Part shown: positions 11,693 to 24,000 of the stretch, piece by piece | Position numbering within the stretch: position 1 is the first letter of the stretch | Layout: each line of letters starts with the position of its first letter | DNA from: Bombyx mori | Lineage: Eukaryota; Arthropoda; Insecta; Lepidoptera; Bombycidae | Direction: 5' to 3' | NCBI RefSeq assembly: GCF_030269925.1 | Contig: NC_085124.1 | Coordinates: 6,014,001 to 6,078,000, forward strand | Length of the DNA stretch: 64,000 nt | The notes under the pieces: generated by a model | What the model saw: only the letters and a program-made list of their open reading frames with translations | What the model was told of the DNA's origin: nothing | Databases searched by the model: none | Made by a program: the position numbers and the translations under genes

Positions 11693-14600
11693 TTATTCCA
11701 ATTTTTTATTCTTTTCCTTGTGTTGATCAAGAACAGAACAAATTGGTTTTCTCAAGCCGTACTGTGTGTTTTCAGATTTGTATTTCTTGAAATACGCCGA
11801 ATGTTCCTCCGTTATATTTGTTCTTAGTTTGCTTAATGTATTTTCGTAGAAACTACGTACTTCTTCTTCATTACTATGTACGATAGGATCAAGATAGCTA
11901 TTTTTTGAATAGTTGTCCCTCATTTCCGTTCGAAATGTCCTAAAGTAAAAAAGAGAGCTATTATTCATTCATTTTTTTAGTGGTGGTAGGACCTCTTGTG
12001 AGTCTGCACGTGTGGGTACCATCACCCTGCCCATTTCTGCCGTGAAGCAGTAATGCGTTTCGGTTTGAAGGGTGGGGCAACCGTTGTGACTATACTGAGA
12101 CCTTAGAACTATATCTCAAGGTGTGTGGCGCATTTACGTTGTAGATGTCTATGGACTCCAGTAACCACTTAACACCAGGTGGGCTGTGAGCTCGTCCACA
12201 CATCAAAGCAATAAAAAATAAAATAAAAAAAAAAAAGAACTTATATCTCACGGTGGGTGGTGCATTTACGTTGTAGATGTCTTTGGACTCCAGTAACTAC
12301 TTAACACCAGGTGGGCTGTGAGCTCGTCCACCCATCTAAGCAATAAAAAAAAAAACATGTCTGTATGGATGTACTTGTAGAGTTTATTAAACATATTTTT
12401 GTAAAGTATAGTATATTCATATTTATATGCTGAAATTGGGTGTTTTCTGCAACTCGTTGTTGAGATGTAGCTACATAGGTTCACAGTTAAAACATTTTTA
12501 GACGCCCGACTGTGTTTTCAATCAACTTTTAATCTAAGATCTGATAAAAGATCTATAATACATTATCTCCTAAATCCAGTACGGTATCTGATAGAAAACT
12601 GTTAGAAACTCGAAAGATTAGATGAAAATTGTGTGTTACACACAGCTAAAGAGGCATATACACAAAATATTCAGAGATATTAATTTTTTCATTCTCCTAA
12701 CAGACGTGTTCGGTCTACTTTTTAATTTCTTATTTATACGTTCTATCAAATTGGTTTAGTTTGCTATTAGCGATAAAAATCAGACCACCTTTTGTACTCA
12801 GAATTCCATAATTTGTTTGTTTTACATGTTTCCCGTTATTTCCAATTTATCGTAATTAATTAAATTGTTTATCAATTCGAGAATTAAGGTATGATAGTGA
12901 TAGGGTTCCTGTTATCTTTAAAACGATTGTTCCAACTATTATAGTAGTTTAACTTCGGGCATTGAATGTGTCTGAAGCATTCTTTAGATTTCTTCGTTCC
13001 TCAAAATTATCATTTCACCTTTTTGGAACGAAGTTCCTTATAGGACGATGCGGAGGGGTACTCTAACCGGGAAAAAACGTCCGTAACGTAAGATTTTTTT
13101 AATGGTAAGATTGGTTTTTGGCCGTTTCTAATAGAGCTCTCAGCAATACGCCTCCGCTGAAACCACTCACCATTCGATGAGCCAAAGGCTCGTCTATGTA
13201 AAATGCAAAAAAATACTCTGACCTTCAATATGTATCTAAGAAATGTACATACACAGATAAATATGTTGTATTATACTAGCGTACTGCGATTAACTGGTGG
13301 TAGGGTCTACTGCAGACTTACTACTACTGTTGCACAACATAATTGAAACTAAGCCCGTGTCTCTTGAGACACGTGTTTGGTCTTTTACAAAGGTGAATTG
13401 CGACAGTCTCATTGTGATGTCTATGAGCTTCTGACACTACTTGATATAATGCAGGCCGTAAGCACGTACCTACACATATTTACACGATTAAAAAAAATTA
13501 AGTTATGAGACTTATTTTTGTCATTACTCGAAAGCTTCATCAAACAGAAGAGAAGTCTCCTGAAGATTGCTTTTTCTTTAATCCTATCTATTCAATGTTA
13601 GCGTAAGGGGCTCTTCCAGCTTTGCGCAGACGGGTAGGTGAGCTCACGCGCTTAACCTGAGAGGATTCACTAACTCCAGCCCTAGCAAGAGCAGTGCTTC
13701 ACAGAATATACCATCGGATCGGAATCGCGACCAACTGAGAAGATCCGGCGAGAAGCTCAGTGTGCTAGATTGACACGATATAATTACCCTGGGACCCATT
13801 TCAGCTTGTTGTGTGTTCGTATCTCTCTAAATCCTTCTTTAAATTTCTCTCTGTCATACGTAGACTTAGGTCGGTTTGGTGGCTTCCACTGTTCTGTTTT
13901 AGGAGCAGGCGTTCTTGTCTAAAACCAAAATGTACACATGCTGTAGATAAAATTTAGTCTTGACGAACTATAGCTTACATGACTTTATAGTAAATCCAGA
14001 TATTAACATTTACCAGAAACATACTTGCTGTGCACTTTTACATAAATCTCTATGCACTCAATGATTTTCTGGAAGAGATCGGTTTTAGAGATAGCTTCGC
14101 CCATTGTGCATAAGAGTGACACGTCTTAGCTCTCGGAGAATGGAGTTTGGTTTTGAAGTCAGTAAATTTATTTCCACTTTAAAACTATTATCTTACCCAT
14201 GGAATATCAGCGCAGGTATAGTAAGTAATAATATCACTTGACGATGACTTTTTGTTAAGTTGCTCTACTGTGAATGGGCGATGGTGTAATCTGCTGCTAG
14301 TCAAGTAAGGATCCAAATACTTCTCAAATCCCTCGTGTGTTGTATCCAAAGGCTCGTAATCCTTGTGCCAGCTAGGCTCAGCAGGAGGCTTGTAAAAGAT
14401 AATACTAGTATTTTTATTAATGTATGTCAACTAATAATACGTACACGTGTGAATGTTTGAATTCACAAGTTCTAATAATATACTTCGATACTTTTATTTG
14501 CTTGCCCGAAAATTTGTATACATTATAATATAATTGACTGATAATATTCAGTTTATTTGCTAATGGTACAATATTTATTCATGATACTCGTTCTTATTTT

Positions 14601-16687
14601 TCTTATTACGTAATTCGCTTCCCTGTTTTTTTGGTAAATTCCGATTTATGAAAATATGATATATTACGTAGGGTAACATTAAAGATTTAAAATTAGTCCG
14701 GTTTAAAGAGCATATTATTTTGACTTCATACATACTTGCACTGTCGTTAGATTTTGGCGTCTTTAAGCTAAATGGTTGAAACTCACCTGTTCGACATTTA
14801 GAAGAGGACCAAGGAATTGTTCTTTGTTGGTTATTAATCTTGTTTTGATCTCAAGTGCAATATAAGATCGTTGCATCTCCGACTTTGCGTGAGCTGAGCA
14901 TTGTGGGGGCCTGTCCGCCAACTATTAATAGGACATTATTAAAACTATTCTTACAGTTTAATCTCGCGTTTGTCATTATTTTATTTCAGACGTTTCGAAT
15001 ACTCTACAGTTTTCGTGATAACGGACGTGGTCAGTAGGTAGTCAATATAAAATGACTTTTAATTTTGTTTAAGACCCGTGAAAAGCGAACTGAAAATGCC
15101 TACTGTAGATAAGGATATTTTTTACGCAATGCAAATTCTAACTAGACATTTCAGTTAGAAGTTTCACTTTTTTTTTATAATTCGATCCAAAGAAATTGAA
15201 CAGATTTGCCGGGCACACGAATTCTCGATCATTGTTTTTTTTATTATTGAAGTATTACTGGTGGCCCGGAGGCCTTTCCAGTTTCACCAGGACAGGTGGG
15301 TGAGCAAAGGCTCAGCCAGGAAGGATAGAAGCCCGAGCGCCTCCGAAGGAGAGCTAACAACTCAAGAGCAGCTGCTTCGCGAATGAATCTACTGATCGGA
15401 ATCGCGACCCGCTGAGGAGATCCGGCGAGAAACTCAGCGGGCTCATGCATGGGTTAGGTTGCACGTCGAAGTCGAGTTCGACGAGTACGGTTACCGGGGT
15501 CACTAAGCCTGCTTCTAGTGTTAGAGCTGAACACGTCTAATGCAAAGGTTATTGGATCTGATGGATCCGTAAGGACGTGTCTAGAGCGTCGACGGTATCG
15601 ATCATTGTAAAGTTCTGTTCGGTGAAAGTATCTCGGAGTCATGAGTAGAGAGCCGCATTTGTATTGAAAATAAATATGTACCTATATGACCCTTTAATAA
15701 CGTTACGACAGAACAGCGGTGACGACCCGAGCGGGCTTTTGTTAATATTGGAGTAGAAGGAATTTATTAAACTTAAATAACCATTTACACACCCGTCTAT
15801 TTGTTGGGTAAATATAGCTATTGTCCGTACACGCATTGTGTTTGTTATATCGACGTGTTTCTGCTAATTTGAATTCAAAATCCTTAATCGTTTGGGATTT
15901 CCACAAATCTTTTTCAACATTATAATTTTTAAAATATTCCTTTATTTCTGCGATCGGCTCTTTCTGTAAGGTAATTAAAATATTTTCGTGTTACTTTTAT
16001 ACTAAAATTAAACATTGCTTTTGTAGGCAGATCTAGTATTATTCGTTTTCGTATTGTTAAGTAAAATGCTTCAAAAATATACTCTTTAATTTAAATAGAT
16101 GATTACTGAAGTCCTTTTGAGATCATACGCCAGGTTTGTATTGTAACACGTATCCAAAATTAAAATAAAAGGCTAATATGAGTCTAATTCGTATCGTTTA
16201 CTTGGGTGAGCCATGAGGTCTTTATGGCTCATCTAGTGTTAAGTGGCAGAGACTTACTTTCAGACGTAACATCGAAGTTCCAATTGCGTTGTTGAACAAC
16301 TGTCCCAACAAACAAACCGAAATGTTTGATGGTGGTAGACCCAAATACCAATTCAATCCATCCTCCCACTACTTTTTTTGTATATTTAAATATTTATTTA
16401 TTAATATCTAATATTATACTAACCACAATTGTTCTTTAATTAACTATGGGGAAAAAAAAATATAATTTATAAATATTCATAGATTAATAGTGTCTCCGTA
16501 TACGTTGTTATTTTCTGCTGTTTTAATTAACACTTACCGTTTCTTTTAGAATCTCTGGTTGAGTTCTCCATTTGTGTGCTATAGTTTCACTGGATTTACC
16601 AACATCAGGGAATCTTTTTACTGAATATTCGACGAATACCGGATCCCAATTCGTACGAGGTAATTTATTTGGATATTCTGCTTGCAT
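11693..16687 (-). CDS. Uncharacterised 338-aa protein, six exons, complete
   Basis: Exons on the minus strand: 16687-16538, 15963-15791, 14910-14787, 14388-14197, 13918-13788 and 11939-11693, 1017 bp with stop. Phases (0,2,0,0,2) are consistent at every junction. The start is the first ATG of an exon beginning MQAEYPNKLPRTNWDP. The protein is Lys- and Trp-rich with no signal peptide or membrane segment. Recognisable stretches are SWHKDYEPLDTTHEGF in exon 4, KWVPGTFRTEMRDNY across the exon 5/6 junction and a basic C-terminus HKEKNKKLE. The style (short Trp/Pro/Tyr motifs, no domain) resembles axonemal or sperm microtubule-associated proteins, but that is a weak guess. The stop codon TAA lies inside AATAAA, so the 3' UTR may be very short or use a later signal. 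Introns hold Bm1 and B/B' repeats. Confidence 0.78.
11979..12236 (+). repeat. Bm1-like SINE, 5'-truncated
   Basis: Body from tagtggtggtagg to a long A-rich tail. It lies in intron 5 of the 338-aa gene, about 39 bp upstream of the exon 6 acceptor, antisense to the gene. Confidence 0.75.
12237..12354 (+). repeat. Second Bm1 3' fragment directly after the first A-tail
   Basis: Begins at aacttatatctcacgg and ends with its own A-run, giving a direct tandem of a longer and a shorter Bm1 copy with no unique DNA between them. Confidence 0.72.
13292..13498 (+). repeat. Old, degenerate Bm1-like SINE
   Basis: actggtggtaggg start, gatgtctatgagctt middle and a terminal A-run match Bm1 with many changes. 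Confidence 0.5.
13580..13769 (-). repeat. A-tailed repeat, group B'
   Basis: Antisense copy with ctagcaagagcagtgcttc and gatccggcgagaagctcagtg. Its 5' boundary lies about 18 bp from the exon 5 donor (13787) of the 338-aa gene. Confidence 0.6.
15232..15612 (-). repeat. A-tailed interspersed repeat, group B
   Basis: Antisense: poly(T), ggtggcccggaggcctttcc, the aggctcagccagg, cgaatgaatctact and gagaaactcagcgggct blocks, then a gatggatccgtaagg end. Copies at 21.5, 30.5 and 36.0 kb share it. In intron 2 of the 338-aa gene. Looks like a SINE or LINE 3' end; name uncertain. Confidence 0.65.
16200..16372 (-). repeat. Old, degenerate Bm1-like SINE
   Basis: tagtgttaagtgg, aaccgaaatg and a ggtggtaga motif in the antisense order of Bm1. 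Intron 1 of the 338-aa gene. Confidence 0.4.
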
Positions 16688-17339
16688 TGTTTTTTGATGG
16701 TTGTTTTCTCGTATTTATCGTTACGTGATTTTTATAAGCAACAATTTTATGTAAATAATATTTAAGATAATTTCTGAAGTAAATTCAATAAACGACGGTC
16801 TCGTCATTGGCGTTGTTTAAATATTCGTTTAGAAATTCTTTGTTTAGTTTGGTCGATATGCTGTTTCTTGGTAACTAGTTGTTGTAGAAGAAAGAACCCG
16901 TTTTTTTTTAATTGAGCTTTAGGATTTCTCCTATTCTATGGCTGTTATGGCTTATTCATTTTAATGTTCAAGATCGAACGAACAATTGATTTTTAAATGG
17001 TTTTGAAATGACGATTTAAAAAAGTTCATTGGTCCTACGTTTTAAACTAGATAAAATTAATATTTTTTGTTATATCAATTCCATTCCCTCAGTAATCGGG
17101 AAAGAGGCAAGTATCAAACGCAATATGTTTTAAGTTTCTACAATCCGTTTTATGGAAGAAGAGTTCCCAGTTGCTGACAACCGTTTGCCTTTCAGTGCCG
17201 GTATTGATAATATCATGGGTGCAAATTGAACTTACTAAGCGTTTATTTATTTTTGTATTAAATGTGTGTTTGAATATAAATGAAAAGAACCCTTTCTGGA
17301 AACTATAAATATATGATCAATATTGTCTAAAGAATAAAA

Positions 17340-17637
17340 TCAGGAATGAGGGTATTCGAGGGAGAATTAGGGTCATCGACATAGCTCAAAGTCGGCATAC
17401 TGAAGTGGTAGTGGGTTGGACATAACAATATATGCGGTAGAATCAACGATCGCTGGAGCAGAAGGTTTCTTAAGTGGCGACCGCGGCAAAGGTAGCGTGG
17501 GACACCCCTCGGCTAGGTGGTGCAATGATCTTCGAAAGGTGGCCGGCAAGAAATACCTACATGAGGAGACCCGAAGATCGGGCTCATTGGATTAGGAGAG
17601 GGCTATGTCCAGTAGTGGGCTGATGATGATGATTGTA
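17340..17637 (+). mobile_element. LINE reverse-transcriptase 3' fragment with (ATG)n tail
   Basis: The region has the typical order of a lepidopteran LINE end: a guanine-rich arginine/tryptophan reading (gctggagcagaaggtttctt), acctacatgaggagacccg, ggagagggctatgtccagtag and tgatgatgatgatt. Frames are broken, so it is a fossil. 5'-truncated. Confidence 0.65.
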
Positions 17638-17852
17638 TAGAATTGTTTTAATATACCTACAATGTAATTTATCCGTTCAAACTGTAAAAGCATTAATATA
17701 TATATATCGATTTAGTAAATATTCGATTAGAGTAATTAGTGAAAGCTCTGGCGCACCGCAAGAGGCTGTTGACCTCCAATTTAATAGAGTTACATTGCGT
17801 GTTATAAAAATAGAATTCATCAATCTTGATTTCGCATTATGTCAAAAACGAT

Positions 17853-18099
17853 TTTTTTTTATTGCTTAGATGTGTGCACGAGCTCACAGCCCGACTGGTG
17901 TTAAGTGGTTACTGGAGCCCATAGACATCTACAACGTAAATGCGCCACGCACCTTGAGATATAAGTTATAAGGTTTCAAGTATAGTTACAACAGCTGCCC
18001 CACCCTTCAAACCGAAACGCATTACTGCTTCACGGCAGAAATAGGCGGGGCGGTGGTACCTACCCGTGCGGACTCACAAGAGGTCCTACCACCAGTTCC
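17853..18099 (-). repeat. Bm1-like SINE, 5'-truncated
   Basis: Antisense from poly(T)-attgcttaga to ccaccagt, full body without the tRNA-like head. Confidence 0.75.
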
Positions 18100-18189
18100 T
18101 AGTGTCGTCGATGTTTATTTTCAGAAACTTTATATCTCGTTTTATATACATTGCATTTCATATACATTGCTTACCACTGCACCAGACAG

Positions 18190-18454
18190 CAACGGCCGTC
18201 TGGTGTAGTGGTAAGTGACATGGTCACTACACAAGGGGGTCGCGGGTTCGAATCCCGCCAAGGGAGGATATTTGTATGGTAAATGTCTTTTCCAGGGTTA
18301 TGGATGTATATTAAATATATGTATGTGTATAATAAAAAATCTTACATTTATTTCCATTATCTGGTACCTGTAACACAAGTTCTTTACGAACTTATCACGG
18401 GACCAGTTAACGTGGCGTGATTGTTAGTAAATATTTATTTATTTATTTACTATA
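18190..18454 (+). repeat. tRNA-derived SINE (second family)
   Basis: Box A tggtgtagtgg (18201-18211) and box B ggttcgaatcc (18245-18255) form an internal Pol III promoter. A non-tRNA body with ctggtacctgtaacacaag follows, then a (TTTA)n tail ending near 18454. The acceptor stem does not pair as in a real tRNA, so this is a SINE. An inverted copy of the box A region lies directly upstream (18170-18187). Confidence 0.75.
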
Positions 18455-20820
18455 GTAGGGTTGACAGACCATTAAAAAATAAAAAAACCAATGCTACGTT
18501 TGGTAAAAACTCGTTTACTTTTTCACAAATGACTGAAAATGTTATCGAACACAATACACGTGTCACATAACTAATGTTAATACAAGAATGCAATAAATAC
18601 ATAACGGTGTGTGCTTACACCTACTACATGTACAGATTGAATGCTTCGAGTCACACTACCCACAGAAACCATGACGGTTTTTTTAACGTCGTAGATAGTG
18701 CGTCGTTTACCTTTAAAATGCTGTCTAACCCCAATTAGAAATGACTTTTACTACACTTAACGTAAAGTAGAAAATCGCGTACCATATTTTAAGCAACTAA
18801 AATTTGCGGCTTAATAAATAAACCATTAATAAATAAACCGACTTAAAAGACTGTCGTATCAACTTATTTAAAAAAAAAACAGAATACTACTCCTCATTTT
18901 TTTTTAAATCGTTTCATCGTATTTCGTGACGTAGAATTTCTAGGCAATCTCAAATATTACGATTTCTCCTCTTTGTGATTATATAGTTCTTTGAGCATAT
19001 AGTACTGGAACATATAGACATTACAGCCCGATGTCTGGTTTGCCACAACACTTTCGAACCCTGAACTGTAAGTCATTAGTGCTTCGTTTCAGAAGTTAGT
19101 ACATAAGGTCTAGTAAGTAGTAGCAGTACCAGTAGTAAGACTCTATTAGCTCAATATGTACAGGTTGACGTGTTGAGCACTTTACCTTTTGATATAGTGC
19201 TCAGTACCCGATTCTCGTACTAATTAAGCACAAAAAATTAGGTGCCTAATATTTGCCTGATTTATCTTTGATTGTCTACTCAAAAAAATATGCGTGGTCA
19301 CTCGCACCGCGCGCATGCTGTAACAGAATTTATTTGTTTAAGGCAGTCGACAATCGCGGCATCGTTTCAACGCGGCGTGCTGATTGGATGCAACCTGCTC
19401 TCACCCGCCAGGCGCCGCCTGAGCACTGCGGTGTCCACAAATTTAGAGTTTTAGGAAATTAATTTAATGAAGGTTTTCTCTGTGGTTCATTTGTTTTTTT
19501 TTTTTAACCTTTCATGTGACAATGAATTATCATGTCCTTGAGAATGTAAAGTGTTCAACAAGTCAACCTGTATAATAGCTCAGCATAACTATATTATAGC
19601 AATCTTAATATCCTTTCTAAGTTCCTTTGTCGCAATTGAACCAGTTAGCTATTTGTCAAAAAACTTATGAAATTATATTGAACATCTGTCTTATTTTGTC
19701 CGAGCAGTTATTTAATTACAAAAAATTACACATACATATGTATATGTTTATATAACTATATAGTTTCTACTGTGACATTTACTCAGGCTATTTGGCTATA
19801 ACATTTTTATATGTTTAAAAGTAAATAAAACATAAAATCTGTACATGCATAATTGAGTAAATTGAAGCGTTTTTTTTATATATATAAAATTATTCACTCA
19901 TTGATTTTAATTTAACTCTTGACTATTTTCTTCGTCGTAAAGTTTTATTGAAAAATACGATTTACGCCGTAATTTACTCGAATCGCTGTTAAAGAATTAA
20001 ATATTATTACCTTAAAAATTACATTAAATAAATTATAATGAGAAACGACTCTACGAATATACAAAATCAATACAAACTCTTAAATTAGTAGCTAATACGA
20101 ATTACATCACAGTTCATAAACAAGTTAGTACAAGTTAAATCCGAAGGTAGCGTACTTCAAAAGTAAATTTAAAATTTCAAGAACGTGAAATTGAAAATAC
20201 TTAAATCAAAGAACAAAACTAAACAAGGACAATAATAATATTTTGGTGAGTTTTGTTCAGTGTAAGGGTTACGAAAAATTTAGGAACATATATTCACACG
20301 CTCGCAAGTAATATGCGACTGCCTTTTAAAGGAAGTCGTAATACTATATCGTGTTTATTCAATTAAAAAGAATTAATTAAACCGATATTAAATTGAGAAC
20401 GGTAAACGTATAACGTTCGTCATACGCGCATTTGAGTAATCACATACGTCATAAAAAATGTACAAAAACTGGACGAGTGACGCCCTAAATATTCAGTCAG
20501 ATTACATATTAAAAACACATTACTTATTATCCGTTATTGAGTAAAAAAGCTACGAATTAATAAAAAAATTAGTACTCACGAATCAGTCAGTGAGCTTAAT
20601 TATTATACTTATCGTGTACTCGTTTTAGGAGGTAAGCATAAAAAGTTTACGCGTCTAGAGCTTAGATAAAATGTCGCAGAAAATATCGCTTTAGTGTATT
20701 TAAACTACGAAAATATAGTTCGTATTTTATTAATCAGTGGAAAAACATAGATTAGATTTGATTAGAACAAATCTATGAAGGTTCTAAATGTAATTGTGAT
20801 CAATTAATGACAAATTTTCG

Positions 20821-20826
20821 TTTATT
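20821..20826 (-). terminator. Poly(A) signal of sprint
   Basis: AATAAA on the minus strand, about 42 nt after the sprint stop codon. Another AATAAA-like match lies near 20730. Confidence 0.5.
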
Positions 20827-20867
20827 GGAATTAAAACTTTGAGAGTTGGGTTTGTTGTTGCGTATAA

Positions 20868-21001
20868 TTATGGATAAGACATCATCGCTTGCTGTGGCCA
20901 AGCTATTTTGGCGTCTATTCTTCTGTACGCAAGGGTGAAATTCTGTCCGGTCTTCTCCGACATGACTTCTTGTGGACAATCATTCTCGTTCAACATCGTC
21001 T
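20868..21001 (-). CDS. spri: sprint terminal exon (RA domain end, stop)
   Basis: Acceptor cacag at 21002; encodes ETMLNENDCPQEVM through YRRIDAKIAWP to the stop. This matches the conserved C-terminus of the RIN RA domain. Confidence 0.92.
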
Positions 21002-24000
21002 CTGTGAATGAAATGCGTAGTTTCTTTTATCTATTTATTTACTCACTTAAACAAATTTCGATATCGTAAATAAATTTTTATTTTATTTGAACATACAAGT
21101 GTACTTCTCTGATTAGTTTTAACTTTCGTAACAGCGTAGTTCGCTTAAATATTTGTTCTAAAACAAGGATGAGCAACACGCTTGCGGGCGGCAAGACAAG
21201 CATTTCTAAAATTGAATTTATTTTATAGATTTTCTACCATCGATTCGGTTTTCTGTCCTTTTAGAAATAAAGTTTTGTAAATAATTAATAAAAGATAAAG
21301 TAGGTGCGGGCCGCCAAAAAAAAAATTAAATTTAAATTGGCACATTGATTAAAAATGTTGCTCACCCCTGTTATGAAATTTATTTATGTTTTTGCAGGCG
21401 TGGATGGGCAACCTAGCTCATGGCAATATTCATATTAAGCGGTACGAAGTCAATTGACATGACTACGTGAACCCAATAACGATAACGCAGTTTTATCATA
21501 AAGCCCTTAATTGATTCTTTTTTTTTAGGATTGAAGTATTACTGGTGGCCCGGAGGCCTTTCCAGTTTCACCAGGACATGTGGACGAGCAAAGGCTCAGC
21601 CAGGAGGGGTGGGATTTGCTAACAGCTGCCCGAGAGCCTCCAAATGGGACCTAACAACTCAAGAGCAGCTGCTTCGCGAATGAATCTACTACCGGATCGG
21701 AATCGCGACCCACTGTGATAATCCGGCGAGAAACTCAGCGAGCTGATTCATGGGTTAGGTTGCACGTCGAACTCTTTGTCGAGTTTGACGAGTACGGTTA
21801 CCGGGGTCCCTAAGCCTGCTCCTAGTGTTAGAGTTGACAATGGATTAGGCAAGTTGGACAAAGCAAGGACGTGCTTAATTAATCCATGTTCTCCTTGTAT
21901 AAAATTCTATCATTGACCAAATCTAAAAATAAAAAATATAGTGATTTATAAAGCGCATTGTAAAGCATTTCTCACCGTGCCCGTCGTGTAAAGCGAACAA
22001 CGCGTAGTCCTGCGGGTTCGTAATGGCGGCTGCGTGAGCGAGCGCCCGGCACAGGTCGCGTGCGCGCGCGCCCGGTCGGCACGGCACCGGCACTCGGCGT
22101 ATGGAGCCTCGACACTCGTCGGGTAGCACGACGCGGACGACCGCCACGGGGCATTGATCCCGACCGTCGATCGAGCCACGCCGCCACTAGCGACCAAAGC
22201 GAATTAAAAATTCCGAAAGTCCAACCGACAATCCTCTGTCTGAAGGTTACCAAAAGTCTAGTTTGTGGTATGCAGTAAAAATTATTTTACATGCAAATCT
22301 AGATATTTTACTTACCGGTGGTAGGACCTCTTGGGAGTCCGCACGGGTAAGTGCCACCACCCTGCGTATTTCTGCCGTGAAGCAGTAATGCGTTTCGGTT
22401 TGAAGGGTTGGGCAGCCGTTGTAACTATACTGAGACCTTAGAACTTATATCTCAAGGTGGGTGGCGCATTTACGTTGTAGATGTCGATAGGCTCCAGTAA
22501 CCACTTAACACCAGGTGGGCTGTGAGCTCGTCCATCTATCAAAGCAATAAAAAAATTTGAACATCATCTCAATAATACTCTATTCCAGTTACGAAGTTCC
22601 ATTTGACAGATGCTATTATAATGTTATTGTTTGTGTGTGTGAATTAATTGTATAATGATTTAGATTGATTGTGTATTTTTAAATAATGATTTACGACCAT
22701 GAACAAAAAATGATTATTAGGTATTTCAATTATGCGAAACGTGAAGAGTTACGTTCTAAGTAGTGTCAAAAGGGACTTCGTAATTGGAATGGAGTATAAG
22801 ATAATAAGGATATTTCTCGAATTCACATCAATTTACAGCTAAACTTTAAATAATGTAAAGTATTTATCATTATTATGTAGTTATTCTTACATCTACATAT
22901 TTTGCTATTATAAAACTTACCGGGGGCGTAATATCGGATCCTGTTTCTGGGGCCAGCCTCTTCAGGACGGCCACGGCGGAGAAGAGCGCGGTTAGATAAT
23001 AGCCCCCTTCGCCCGCCAGGAGCGCCGGGGGGAGGAGTCCCGCCATCAACTCGGCCTCGAGTTCCGCACATACTAATCTGCACCGGGCGACCGTCCAAGC
23101 CAACACCGGAAGCAGGTCTTCGGCGCCGAGACCGCGCTCGCCGCGAATCTAATCAACGATCGTATTTAAATGTAATTTATGTAGTTTTAACAATTTGCTT
23201 ACAATGGCGATCGATTAATTGAAAAGAGAAGAAATAACTAGAAAGTGTCTTCCAATTATTCGACAAAATAAATGACTTCTACTTAATAATGCAAAAGTTC
23301 TCGCGACGGCTCGAAATGAGGACAGAAGTAGGGTAATTAAAGAACCCAATATTATAAGTGAATCAAAATCACACTGACTTCACTGGCTCGACCACGCGGG
23401 AAGGGTTAGACAGGATCGTGAGGTAAAACGGATGTATTCGGGACAACCAATCGGTCGACGCCCGATTGGGCGCCCTAAGTAGTTTGAAAGGGTAGGGGGA
23501 CTGGGAAATGGTATGGTGGAGTGGGACTTATTGAAACTCTAAGTTACCCAGTGGCAGACAACAGCGCAGGACGACCAAGAATGGGGTCCTTATATAGGAA
23601 TCCAAGATCTAATTTGGGTCGCTGCGCCAAATCAATCAGTTACTTTTAGTTATTGAGACATGTGGTCGAAGTTTCAATTATAACTTATTACAGCATGTGA
23701 CTGTTAGAAAATGAAATCAGTTAATTTCGAGAGTTATTAGTTTATTTTGTTGTTTTTATAACCGTTGGCAAATTAATCTGTTATTCTGATAACGTTTAAT
23801 CGTTTTATATTCGACTAAATAGTAATTTAAATTAAGAGCTGGTAACACCGGGCGGGCAGACATTCATTCTAGTCTATGGTTGAATTATAAAGGACTTGGC
23901 TTCGGCCTTAATGAAATTTTTATTTCAGGATATAATATAAATCATACAAGACTTGGCTTCGTCTTTTTTGAATTTTTTTTTCAGAAATTATATAGAACAG

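Larger units (their letters stand above)
16688..20867. other. Intergenic region, 338-aa gene to sprint 3' end
   Basis: Contains a LINE tail, a Bm1 copy and a tRNA-derived SINE (listed separately). 18480-20860 is very AT-rich unique sequence with no supported gene. A less AT-rich patch at 19290-19460 has two overlapping 60-69 codon ORFs but no family match I recognise. Confidence 0.5.

Noticed and set aside
18195..18265. Possible functional tRNA gene
   Set aside because: Box A and box B are good, but the acceptor stem does not pair and a non-tRNA body with (TTTA)n tail follows, so it is a SINE.
21946..22278. Several GC-rich ORFs on both strands around 22 kb
   Set aside because: They are other-frame shadows of the sprint RA exon; only the frame with ITNPQDYALF continues in phase.
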